In this document: positions 19,801 to 30,074 of the stretch, in pieces
Layout: the number at the start of each line of letters is the position of its first letter
Numbering within the stretch: position 1 is the stretch's first letter
Source: Zancudomyces culisetae
Taxonomy: Eukaryota > Kickxellomycota > Harpellomycetes > Harpellales > Legeriomycetaceae
Length of the DNA: 32,314 bases
Direction: 5' to 3'
Assembly (NCBI GenBank): GCA_001969505.1
Contig: LSSK01001553.1
Span: 1 to 32,314 of the forward strand
Position numbers and translations under genes: made by a program
The notes under the pieces: generated by a model
The model's database searches: none
Told to the model about the DNA's origin: nothing
What the model saw: only the letters and a program-made list of their open reading frames with translations

Positions 19801-21016
19801 CAGCTGGCTAGCAGATAATTTGTTTCGCTGCTCATACGCTATTTACATTACCCTTGCCTTTTCTTTTCCTACTTTTCTTACGTATAGAAAAGTTTTTGGA
19901 CTGATTTTTTTGTGTTTTTCTATCTTGTAAAGGAACTATTAAACTTGCTCTCTTTTTGAGAAAATTCTTTTGCTTTTAGTTAACCAAATTATACAGCTCT
20001 AAGGCTATACATTGGCTTATACAGCGTATAACCATTCTTTTGAAGTTCCCAAATAGTTATTGGTATTAGTATTACAAACACAAGTTGTTTTTGACTCTAT
20101 GTAGTGCCATGCTGTGACATCCAAGAGTGTGCGGATTCAGTCTGTGTGTAATATCTGTATGTGTTAGACAATAATGGTGTTTATTTTATTTTACAGTACC
20201 TATAGTGCTGGCGCAACATAAGAATAGCCAGGTTGTCAAGGAGCAGTGGTAATCACTGGTTGATCTCGGAGGTTTAGCTTCTTTTCTTCAGGCAGAAAGT
20301 ATAAGAAAACCGTGTAATTACATGTATTTGTATCTTGAAAGCCTTATGGTGCGACTGGGTCTTTAGTACCAGATTATAATTTGAGGGTCATAAAAAATAA
20401 TGTAACTATTCCTCATTGAAGCCGAGGTTGTTACTAGGTATCTATTTTTAAGAATGAGCAGGAATTTTGCAGTTTGAATATTTGCAAATAATCGATATTT
20501 ATAAAGTGTTGGTGGTTATAAAAACAGTATCATGTTTACCATTTTGAGTCAAGAGGCCAGGTACAAGAATGAAGAAAAAATACAGTATCGATGTCTAAAT
20601 CTGGCCTGCCTAGACAGCTAGGTCGGCCCATCTCCTGATATACACAAGTGTGTGCATGTTGAAGCTCGTCTATGCGAGTTGATAGTAGCTTTTTACAAAT
20701 AAAATACACAGGAAATGCTTATCTACTTCCAAGTAAAATCATTTGTTTGATTTGACGAATCATCTAGCTGGTATTATGAAATCAAAAGGTGGCATAGTTC
20801 ATATTGCCAAAACATTACAAGCTTACTTTCAACTCAAAAGAAAAATGGTGTGTTTTATTGAAATAGCTCAACTAACTTTTCATGTTTGTAGATAGAATAC
20901 AACACTTTAACTACTTTTTTTTTGCCAATACTATACTCGGCAAAATAAACAAGATTCATAAACACTTTCTTTTCCACTACCATTAATAAACCTTACATCA
21001 ATTGAAATAGGCACAA
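19801..21016. other. Intergenic region between VMA10 and COX11
   Basis: About 1.2 kb with no ORF worth calling. It contains a GC-rich hairpin at 20603-20628 and an unassigned, less AT-rich patch at about 20195-20300. I searched by eye for tRNA T-arm motifs and for spliceosomal RNA signatures and saw none. Confidence 0.45.
20603..20628. other. GC-rich inverted repeat (hairpin)
   Basis: GGCCTGCCTAG, a four-base loop ACAG, then CTAGGTCGGCC: five base pairs next to the loop, a 2x2 internal mismatch and four further GC pairs. It stands out in an AT-rich intergenic region. It could be part of a non-coding RNA or a 3' processing structure, or be chance. Confidence 0.4.
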
Positions 21017-21712
21017 ATGCAAAGTGGCATATCTAGGCTTTTCAGAAATAAAGCTCTTCTTGATAAGAGCAAATTCAAATTGAGATGGAATAAATTTTCA
21101 AATGAAAGATCCAAATATTCGACTTTCCTAAAACCCGATCAATTAAAGCAAAATGAGCAGCTAAGAAAAAAGAATCTAACAACTTTTCTATATACTTCGT
21201 CCTTCCTTATCACGTTTATAGGAATCTCGTATGCTGCTGTTCCTCTATATAGGCTGTTGTGTAAACGTACAGGATTTATGGGTGTGCCAGTCACTGATGT
21301 AAGAGAGCGAGACGAAAATTCTTTTAGACGGGTAGAAGGTCACCGACCATTGAAAATTAAGTTTGTCAGTCACGTTTCAGCCGCCTTGAATTGGAACTTT
21401 ATTCCAGAACAAAGGTTCGTAAATGTGGTTCCAGGTGAAACTGCTTTGGCCTTCTATAAAGCTCTAAACAATTCATCGAAACCGATAATTGGCGTTGCAA
21501 CATATAACATTATCCCAGAAAAAGCAGCACCCTACTTTAATAAAATCCAATGCTTTTGTTTTGATGAGCAAAAGCTGGATGCTGGCGAAGAGATAGATAT
21601 GCCCGTTTTCTTCTTTATAGATCCGGAGTTTGCTGAAGATCCTTTTATGGATGATGTCAATGAAATCACACTTTCGTATACATTTTTCAAATCCGCAGGA
21701 AGAAACGATTAA
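21017..21712 (+). CDS. COX11: Cytochrome c oxidase assembly protein Cox11 (copper chaperone)
   Basis: A single-exon 231-residue mitochondrial inner-membrane protein that delivers copper to the CuB site of Cox1. A basic N-terminus (1-53) fits import; one membrane segment (about 55-78) leads into YAAVPLYRLLCKRTGF, a family signature with a conserved Cys (C82). The soluble intermembrane-space domain contains LNWNFIPEQRFVNVVPGE, PIIGVATYNIIP and the copper-binding CFCF motif at 179-182 (IQCFCFDEQ), then VFFFIDPEF and ITLSYTFFK. The ATG at 21017 starts a typical targeting sequence. All copper ligands are present, so it should be functional. Confidence 0.97.
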   Translation: MQSGISRLFRNKALLDKSKFKLRWNKFSNERSKYSTFLKPDQLKQNEQLRKKNLTTFLYTSSFLITFIGISYAAVPLYRLLCKRTGFMGVPVTDVRERDENSFRRVEGHRPLKIKFVSHVSAALNWNFIPEQRFVNVVPGETALAFYKALNNSSKPIIGVATYNIIPEKAAPYFNKIQCFCFDEQKLDAGEEIDMPVFFFIDPEFAEDPFMDDVNEITLSYTFFKSAGRND

Positions 21713-22099
21713 CAATATGGCTTTTCTGATATCGATGTTTTTAGGAATTCGTATTATTATACCTCTCTTGGTGATTTAGAGCAGTCTTTTTTTTAGTGTC
21801 ATAATATATGACAATGTATTGATTAAATCGCAATACAACAATTGCTATCTTTATCACCCCGAGTATGTATGTATGTATGTGGTATATAAGTTAGTTACGG
21901 AAATGGCGATTTAGTAAATGCACTAAGAATATATCTTGGTTTTTTATTCACTAGCAAACGAATATGTGTTCTATTTATAGTGTATTGTTCACAAAACGAA
22001 TGAATAGAAAATAAAATATACAAGACTACACCAAATGGAAACTATAAATGATATACACATCGTTTAATCATCCGAATATATCCATTTTTTCATATTGGT
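21713..22099. other. Convergent intergenic region between COX11 and MMAA
   Basis: About 390 bp shared by two 3' ends. It carries a TATG microsatellite at about 21862-21879 and no ORF. Confidence 0.6.
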
Positions 22100-23824
22100 T
22101 TACTTGGAGCCTACAAACTTTTCAAAAATTGCATAGGCGGCAATAGTGGGTGCGATGGTTCCATCTGCAACTCCCTTTTCCAGGTCCTTGGCCAGGCTCT
22201 TTACCTCTTTATTCTGATGGAGTCTAGACATAGTAATGTGTGTTTGGAGTTTTATTTTGAAAGGCTTTTATATTTTTATAGAAATCCCCAGTGTCCACCA
22301 TCCACCATCCACCATCACATTTGCATGACAATATAAAATACACAAATAAACGGATAACTATAATTATAAATATGGAGAATATACCATACCTTTCAAAGAT
22401 AAGATTTTTGACTTCACGCCACATCCAATGACTTTGTTGTGTCTTTCTGATATCATCCCACCTGTTTGATTCCTATGTATTCAAAAACCTCAGTTTAAAT
22501 TTCGGATAATAAGCTATAGAATCTATATCTGCTTACATTAATCTTCTGGAAGTACGTGTTTATCGTATCATATACGCGTTCCAAATTATATCCGGTATAT
22601 GCAGATGCCCTAACCACAGGTGGATTCCACTCTATTGCTTTGGGTGCAATGAGTCTCATTGCGTCAAGCAAAGCTCTGGTTGTAATTTTTGCCGGGGTTT
22701 CCAACGCGCCATCCGATTTATTGACAACAATCATATCAGCAAGTTCCATAATCCCCTTTTTGATTCCTTGTAGCTCATCCCCCGAACCTGGTTGCGCTAA
22801 AAGCACAAACATGTCAACCATCTCTGAAACTAAAATTTCAGACTGACCAACACCGACTGTTTCTACAAACACTACGTCAAATCCTGCCGCTGTTGATTGA
22901 TTGATTGGGTGGTGGTTTTTTTTTTGAACCGAAAATAAACAAAAACAATTCAGACTTTGCAACATATAGGTACAAATATCATTAAATTATATATAAAAAG
23001 TAGTATATAAAAAGTTCAAAGTTTATTACCTTCAGTAAGAACTATAGTCTCCAATGTTTTACGGGCTACTCCTCCCAAACTTCCACCACTAGGTGAAGGG
23101 CGTATGTATGCATTATCTGATGTACTTATTTTTTGCATCCTAGTTTTGTCTCCAAGCAGTGAGCCACCAGATCTAGTTGATGACGGATCCACTGCCTATT
23201 ATTATTATTATTATTATTATTATTTTCATTGGAGTTAACTAGCGAGAAAAAAAATTCTGGTATGCACTTTTATGATGTAATAAAATTAAAAATGTGTATT
23301 TCTAACAGAACGATTAATTCTGGGCATAATGATAATAGTCTTTATATACATATACACAGAAATATAAAACTATTTACCAGGACAGCTATTCGATGACCCT
23401 TTTCCAGCATTAGAGATCCAAAAGCCTCGATAAACGTAGATTTACCAACACCCGGGGTTCCTGTGAACCCTATCCTTTTTACCTTTTTTTCTTTATTTTT
23501 TTCCAAACATCGACTTACTAGCTCGTTAGATATAATTCTGTGTTCTTTTTTTGTTGATTCAACTAAAGTATTTATACAGATAACGTGTAAGTGGTTTTGG
23601 TAATAACTTGAAACTTGTGCTTTGCAAATTCCGGTTGTTTTCAGAAATGTATAAAGTAAAGACTTACTCATGGTTATGGCTTTGGAAAGCATCAGCCTAT
23701 TTCCTGACACGAGGCCCTCGTAAAGCGTATCCACAGTGTAAGAGCTTGAATATCTTTTTGAAGCAAGCACATTTCGGGATCTACAACCCACAACTAGGTT
23801 GTGGTGTCTCAGTAATCTTTGCAT
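22100..23824 (-). CDS. MMAA: MMAA/MeaB-type G3E GTPase, methylmalonyl-CoA mutase chaperone, six exons
   Basis: The GTPase gates transfer of adenosylcobalamin to methylmalonyl-CoA mutase and protects the enzyme. Proposed exons: 23824-23668, 23562-23378, 23195-23030, 22889-22537, 22472-22390 and 22223-22100; sum 1068 nt, 355 residues. The P-loop GTPGVGKST is at 87-95 and the switch region [19 protein letters not shown] follows at 116-134. [26 protein letters not shown] and the guanine-specificity motif VVNKSD are all intact; the C-terminus has the family helices ending [13 protein letters not shown]. An N-terminal Arg/Ser/Tyr-rich stretch (1-30) fits mitochondrial import. Exon 2 begins IESTKKEHR, matching MeaB's LVESRRPEHR. 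Retention of this gene implies a B12-using propionate pathway. Confidence 0.95.
22295..22315 (+). repeat. CCACCAT x3 tandem repeat in an MMAA intron
   Basis: Three perfect copies of the 7-mer CCACCAT lie within the last intron of the MMAA gene (22224-22389). Confidence 0.85.
23197..23225 (-). repeat. AAT microsatellite forming an intron 3' end
   Basis: About nine AAT units, read on the coding strand, run straight into the AG acceptor of MMAA intron 2, so that the acceptor AG at 23197-23196 is the end of the microsatellite (AATAATAG). Confidence 0.9.
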
Positions 23825-24991
23825 ACTCCAGCGTCCAGTTATAAATAGAGCGTTGTTTTCTGAATATTCGTGTCTGATTTTATAAAATCGCTCCTGTATT
23901 CTAATACACGGCTCAAAAAGATTTTGAGTGAGTTTTAATAGAAATAAAAGAGACTAGCCTAATCAGATTCTCCAATTCAGTTTAAATGGAACTGACCATA
24001 AATTTTATACATGTTTGGCACGGTTCAATTTCCCTGAAAGTATAATCGCAATCAAACCATTGGGCAGGAAAGTCTCGTTTTTAACGAATTGAAATGGCGA
24101 AACAACAGATAGATACTCAGATAAACACTGAACAAGAGCAATGAGGAAATGAGACATGGAATATGGAATATGGGGCATGGCACCCACACATGTGTTCCGT
24201 GTTGAAAAAAGCGTACAATACAGATGAATAAGTCTAGTAATATAGCTGTAGTATTTATTCAAGCACACGTTGTATCATTCTCTTAAAAAGCACATCCAAC
24301 CTTTGTCAATGATATAACTAGTACAATACCACAAATACGATTGCATCTACAGTTGGATGTTCTTGGATAGACTCATGATTTCCTTGCTTATTTTTTGTGA
24401 CCAGGACCCACTAAAGTTGGTTGGTTGCACCGAAATACACTTGGAGCATAAGATGTTTCATGATAAGTTCAATTCTTTAGAAACTAGGGATCAGGCGAGA
24501 GTCAGTTGTGAATTTGCACAATTCAAACAGTTGATTTGGCTACCTTTGGAGCATTTTTAACCTTGTTAAAATAATTTGCGAGACCTCCACCGTTTCCGCT
24601 CACCTAAAAACTTGTGTAGATAGCACGCATATTCTGCGATATTGCAGTATGCAAGCAAGAAATCAGTGTATTTAACAGCATATACAAACACAATCAAATT
24701 AAACGTATCACCGATTTCTTGAGGAATGCTGTGTCTTTTGAAAATTGCGCGTTACACGAAACTAAACCATAATCATTTAGTCGAGATATTTCAGCAAATA
24801 TTTTTAAATTGAAAATAAAAAAAGGCAAACTTGTTGAATTGTATATTTGAATCAGTAAAACGAATCAAGGTATTCAAGTGTGGATAGAGCTCTAATTGTA
24901 AATAGATTCAGAAAAATATCCTTATAATATTTGACAATATTGAGGGGGAAACAGTAAAATAAAAAGTTAAAAAGGTGCAGAACCTGGAATA
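23825..24991. other. Divergent intergenic region between MMAA and PP4R2
   Basis: About 1.2 kb with both promoters. It contains the uncertain ORF at 24357-24560 and a near-duplication GGAATATGGAATATGG near 24158. No RNA gene seen. Confidence 0.45.
24357..24560 (+). CDS. Small hypothetical ORF (67 aa)
   Basis: ATG-started frame whose product begins MFLDRLMISLLIFCDQDPLK and continues with a mixed, protein-like composition to the stop. No family is recognised, no splice partners are obvious, and neighbouring sequence is AT-rich noise. It may be a small gene, a relic of a longer gene, or chance. Confidence 0.2.
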   Translation: MFLDRLMISLLIFCDQDPLKLVGCTEIHLEHKMFHDKFNSLETRDQARVSCEFAQFKQLIWLPLEHF

Positions 24992-26739
24992 ATGAAAGCA
25001 GACGAGTATTTGGCGGGTGAAAGTATACTTTGCACCTTTCCCGAGCTTGAAGAATTTTCCTGGAAAGATGGTGAGTCTAAGAATACTTTTAAAAACACAC
25101 AAGCGTTGATACGAATATTTCACCATAAGGATAGTTTACCATATTAAACACTGTTTTTTTTATTATTCATAATAGAGTATATCAAAAAGCTAGAAAAGAT
25201 ATACAACAATTCGGGGAAATGGTAAGCTTCTAAAGAATTAATATACATGGAATTGGGTGTAGCGGACTATACTAACAATTAATATGTTTTCTTATAGGAT
25301 TAGTTGGGATCTTTGTAGAAAAATCATAAAATATTTGATTCTCGATGTAAGATTTTTGCACAAGCTCTTTAGAGTCGAGTATTTGAAAAGCCTAATGGAA
25401 GAGCTGATAATTGACACTATTTTTTATGAAAATATACTATAGATACTAGAAGACAAAATTATTAAAGAGCTGGTAAAGGAAGGTGAAGTCAGAGGCGACA
25501 TAAAGGGAGCAATGTACAAAAACGACTTTAGCAGGACGGGAAAATGCAGAAACATAAGTGACAATGTTGACATTCTTACCCTCATACTCGAAGGAGAAGA
25601 GGGTCTTGAAGCATTGAAAAGCGAGAGAGAAGATTCCAAAGCTAAACTAAGAGAATATGCTTCAAAAAACTTTTCGCTGGAAAAGCACGAAAGAAAACTG
25701 GTCGATATTGTGTCGATTTTAGAGCAAATAAATACATCCCTAGACATGTTTGAAACGTAAGCGAGTAATTATCAAGATATGCTCCCTTTTCGAGCATCTC
25801 ACGTTGACGGCTCGTTTGAAAAATATATTTACCATAACAGCGCGTTGGTGTGTAGTAATAATATGATTTATTCAAAAAATATATGAATATATTAGGTACC
25901 CTTTCACGATTCAAAGGTTGGTCGAGTTGGTATTAAAACACGAACAGCAATATTCGAATAGTTATAAATTTTTGCGAGCGATAGAAAAGGTAAATCTGGG
26001 TGTGGTCGATATATATTGAGAGTTCTGGTAAAGTTGATTGAGCTGGAAAGCTAACATGCTATAGTGTCCATGAAAATAGGTGGTATTCGTAACTTCTACA
26101 ATAGAAGAATTTCCAGTAGCATCAATATCGGAGGCACAAAAAGATCAAAAGCACTTGGACGAACCTAAAAAAAAACTAGATAGCGAGATCCCAGAATTGG
26201 CCATTAAGGAAAGCTCGGAACCCTCATCCTCGTCTGCCGGAATGAATACCATTAGTCAGCAGGGCACTCGTGAGGAAAGCACAAAGCTATTTGGCGAGCA
26301 TCCTTTGGATGCGTCGGATACGGGAATAGTACATATCTCCTACGACTCGCAAGCAACCGTTGAAAAGAAACTCAATTTTGCAAAAACCCATGATTTGGGA
26401 GGTGTTCCTGTAAAAATCGATGCACCTTCCAAAAAAGCTGACGACGAAGCAATGGTAACAACCCCAAGCTCTATTTCAACAAACATAGCGGTCGAAAATT
26501 CAGATCCCGAACAGATGGATGTTGATAACCAACAAGGATTTCAACCTGAGCATGAGAGCGTCCCAGCAAGCGACTCAGCGCCGGAGATGGATATCGATAC
26601 TGCCTCCGCTGTAGCTCAGCCGGAAAATGGCAATAATTTTAATTCTGTGGATTTATCATCTACTGATGAGACTAATACTATTGCCACAGAGGGTAAATCG
26701 GAGATAAACGGTGAAAAGGATATACCTATTCCCGAATAG
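24992..26739 (+). CDS. Protein phosphatase 4 regulatory subunit 2 (PPP4R2/Psy4 family), six exons
   Basis: Regulatory subunit of the PP4 phosphatase, which acts in recovery from DNA damage (dephosphorylating phospho-H2A) and in other nuclear processes. Proposed exons: 24992-25070, 25176-25221, 25298-25346, 25443-25756, 25896-25989 and 26080-26739; sum 1242 nt, 413 residues. The N-terminal domain is predicted helical and ends with the family's best-known block, YPFTIQRLVELVLKHEQQYS (164-183) and KFLRAIEKVVFVTSTI, matching the PFTIQRLCELL and KFMRGIEK patterns of PPP4R2. An Asn/Lys/Glu-rich insert sits in exon 4. From about residue 205 on the protein is acidic, Ser/Pro-rich and likely disordered, as in orthologues. 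A CTAAC branch-point-like sequence precedes the acceptors of introns 2 and 5. The family call rests mainly on the conserved block. Confidence 0.85.
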
Positions 26740-27258
26740 TAGGTTGGTAGGAGGGGGTCTTAAAAACACCACGAACTAAAAATTATGCACTATACCTCCC
26801 CCTATTTTTCGACTTTCTGACCCCCCATGTAGGATATAATAATACATTTCGGTTAATTCCTTTCTTCATTATCTCACCGCCCGTGTCTCGCAAAGTTCTT
26901 GAAATACATTCATTATACTCTCAGCACCATTTTTTTTGTCTAGCTAATACGCCTTGTATTAGTAAAGAATCTTTGAATTAGAAATATATTTTTTCACATT
27001 CACTTTTCATTTTGTCGAAAAGGTACATATATTCAGCACTAGCCATTGAGATGAACAACACTATATTTGTCTGTGATGTTACAACTGCGGATAATGCTAT
27101 CATGGTTAGCATAATTTCGCAAGATAAGTCTATTAGTGTGATTTTATTTTACAATATGAACAAATACGTTCTAGCAATTGAAAAATCGAAAAACATACTG
27201 CTTCTATAAAATGTAAAATTTAAATATCAAATACATAAAAGCCAATACACTGATAAAT
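26740..27258. other. Convergent intergenic region between PP4R2 and the ML-domain gene
   Basis: About 520 bp shared by two 3' ends. A 65-codon plus frame (27012-27209) has no ATG start and no recognised motif, and is not called. Confidence 0.5.
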
Positions 27259-27993
27259 CTATAACCCAACTACAGCCCTGACCTTTCCGATTTGAGCCTT
27301 ATCTGCGTCCCTTTTTGCGAGTGCGTCGACATAGAACCATCCCTAAATATGCATATAAATAGTTTTTTTTCACCTCTTGTTCGCTCTTTCAAAATGCATA
27401 TATCGTGGATTGTATGAGGGAAAAAAACAACAACTCCACCTTTGTTTTTATCTTATCCCAAGGTATTATAATATATACTTTTTTAGAAAGAATAAAGATT
27501 TCATAAAGAACATTCGCTAGGATGATCTACTTACTGGAGGAACGTATGCGGGAACATATGCAACTACATTGATTTCGTGCAGCCCTGGCTCGAGTGGACA
27601 CCGCTCTTCTGTGTTTTCTGCCAAAAGCTCGCAGAGATCGTAATCTGAATTCACTAGCCGGATTATCCCGTATTTAACAACCACTCTTGCTGTTGCCTTT
27701 TCGATTCGCTCTTTAATATATGCACGTGCGTACACCGATATATTTCTTCCCCGCTGGGGATACTCTGGGTCAAGGGTTAGCTCTTCAATCTTCATCAAAT
27801 CATTTTCGCCGCTTAGATCTACAACCACCTTGTTTAATGGTATCTCATTATCAGCCAATACTCGCTGTTTAGATCTGAGCGATGCTCCCTTTACGATAGA
27901 TAGATATTCCTTAGCCTTTTCTTGCCATATTTTTGCCAATGCTTGATTTATGGAAAGCACGAGTAGGCAAAATATTACAAACAATAGTCTCAT
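27259..27993 (-). CDS. NPC2: Secreted ML-domain lipid-transfer protein (NPC2 / PG-PI transfer type), two exons
   Basis: ML-domain proteins bind sterols or phospholipids in the vacuole/lysosome lumen or secretory path. Exon 1 is 27993-27535, exon 2 is 27342-27259; 543 nt, 180 residues. Residues 1-20 are a signal peptide (MRLLFVIFCLLVLSINQALA); a 40-residue propeptide-like stretch follows. The ML fold shows IEELTLDPEYPQRGRNISVY (69-88), VVKYGIIRLVNSDYDLCELL, and PLEPGLHEINVVAYVPAYVP, then GWFYVDALAKRDADKAQIGK after the splice. The order and motifs are those of fungal phosphatidylglycerol/phosphatidylinositol transfer proteins. One disulfide pair is kept (C121, C132), but the cysteines normally at the start and end of the domain are absent. 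The gene is convergent with PP4R2. Confidence 0.9.
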
Positions 27994-30074
27994 TCTTTGT
28001 TCTGTGTCTAGTTTTTTGCCCCTAATATCTTTGGTGGTATATAATTCTTCGATTCTTGATATAATTATAAGTAGCTTGACTCTTAATATTTATAACTCTT
28101 GAAAGCGTGTCGTGTGTGTATAGAAAAACCTGTGTTTTTAAGGTTTATTTTCGCACAAACCCTCTAAGGGGTATTGCATTTTTGCACCCACCCTTCTAAT
28201 TAAATGATGGGTATTTTTCATGGTGCCTCGATTTTTCTATCCTCTAGAATACGATACGTGATTCAGCCATTTGTTCCATCAATAATAATGGAGAATGACA
28301 TTTGAACACATGACATTGATAGGACGAAAATACTATTTCAACCAATTAATTTGCTAGGTGGCAAATAATTTCCCAGGATTGGCAGACTTAACACCAGCAT
28401 TTTTGAACTTGTTTTCCCTTTAGTGTTTTTATTTCCTTGGATTAAACTGTGGTGAATTTTTGGGTAAAATATCTGAACTACTTGCGAAATGTTTTGAAAA
28501 TCTAGAAAATGCTGATATCGAAATACATAATCCTGCAACAACATAACAACAAACAATTATCGACCAATAAAACATTAATTTGCTAAGCATATTTAACAGT
28601 GAGAGAACATATCTGGATGGCTGACCAGTGTTTTATTTTGAGAAGTGCTTTTGCATGCTCAGCTGTTCACTTATTTTTTCCACAGCACACAGTCACAAAA
28701 CATTTAATCGACTCGTATCTGAATCATTCAAAAAGCCCGGAAAATCCTCATCATTACAGTATTTCTTCACCCTTACCTGAGTGCTTTTAGTCTTTGGAGG
28801 AAAGAACATGTTAATTTTGCACTAATTTTGTGAAAGACCACCAATGTATTTAAATTATCTATCTTTACTCGAGTATACCCTGTAACTAGACAGTAGAATA
28901 TAACTCGTTGTTCGTAACTGGCACATCCGGCTGTTACTACCAACACCTGCAAAAAAGGTAAAACTAACTCGCCCACTGAATAGTTTTCCATGTGACTAAT
29001 GAATGATATTTATTGGAGGCATTGTGTGAACAATATAACAAAAAAAAGTTCGAAGGTAGTACAGCAAACGATTTTTGTTTTGGTGTCAAGAAGTGGGAGG
29101 AAGTTAATGGAACCAAACAGACTTTGCGTTTATAGCCACTACAAACACTGACGACATTAGCTGCCTCTTTTTTTTTTTGCAATTACGTTTCTGTATTGGT
29201 AAAAGTAATGATAACACACAAGTATATTGACAATACCCTTTGATACACTACACCTCTATCAAAGTTATAATGCTATAGAAACTTATTGGTGATATTTTGA
29301 CTATCACATAACATGTTTATATCTGCTCAAGTATTATATGCGTATTGTACAAAATTAGTAACTAGCACATTTTTCGAACTGAATAACATTCCAGTCCTGC
29401 TTGTTATGAATTTTTCGGCATAATTTATTCTTTCTTTATCCTACTTGATCATCAGAAAACTTCATAATTCCCAATAAGAATGGGGAAATAGAAGGTAATG
29501 CATCTATAGGACTAAAGTCTAAAGCGGCTAATAATGATAAAATCAACTAGAGTATTAAAACACTAAACTTTCAACGTACAAGTATAAGCATAATGAAAGT
29601 AATAAAGTAATAACTATCATAATATAAAAGGGGTGTTTTTCCCAAGTCTTTTTTGTCCTTATCGGTTCAGTACACCACCAAGATGAGTTATTGTAAAATG
29701 TTGAGTTTGTACACAATGCCTGCTAACTAGCTAACTTTATCTAATTAGCGATCCACTACATCATGGAACCTGTGTTGTGGTACATTCTGAACCTTTACCA
29801 CATTGGCTTCGCTTCTCATGCGCATTAGTTTTTCCGAGGTGCTGAAAAAAACTGGTAAATCTTTTGATTTCAAACTGGCCCAAGCATTCCAGTTTCAAAC
29901 GTTTTGGTTGATTAGAAATCACGAATGTGAAAAATTACTGGTTTATAGAAAAGGCGAATAAACAATATATATGAAATGAATGGACGTGTCCCTTTACAGG
30001 TTTATATCCTCATAATTTAATATATCATTTTGAAGACTTGGCTAGATAAGAAAGCGACAGAAATAGCCGCAATA
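27994..30074. other. Largest gap without a supported gene (about 2.1 kb)
   Basis: Holds the divergent promoters of the ML-domain gene and PEX4. Three ATG- or near-ATG frames of 60-75 codons lie at 28338-29182 on the minus strand, and one on the plus strand. One, starting at 28991, reads MENYSVGELVLPFLQ and could be spliced at 28768 into a short second exon, but no family is recognised. A T11-type homopolymer sits near 29168-29178. No RNA gene or transposon is visible. Confidence 0.45.
28087..28094 (-). promoter_or_regulatory. TATA-box candidate for the ML-domain gene
   Basis: TATAAATA on the minus strand, about 94 nt upstream of the ATG at 27993. The match and spacing fit a fungal TATA element, but such matches are frequent in AT-rich DNA. 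Confidence 0.3.

Noticed and set aside
27012-27209. 65-codon plus frame between PP4R2 and the ML gene
   Set aside because: It has no ATG start, only TTG, and no recognisable motif.
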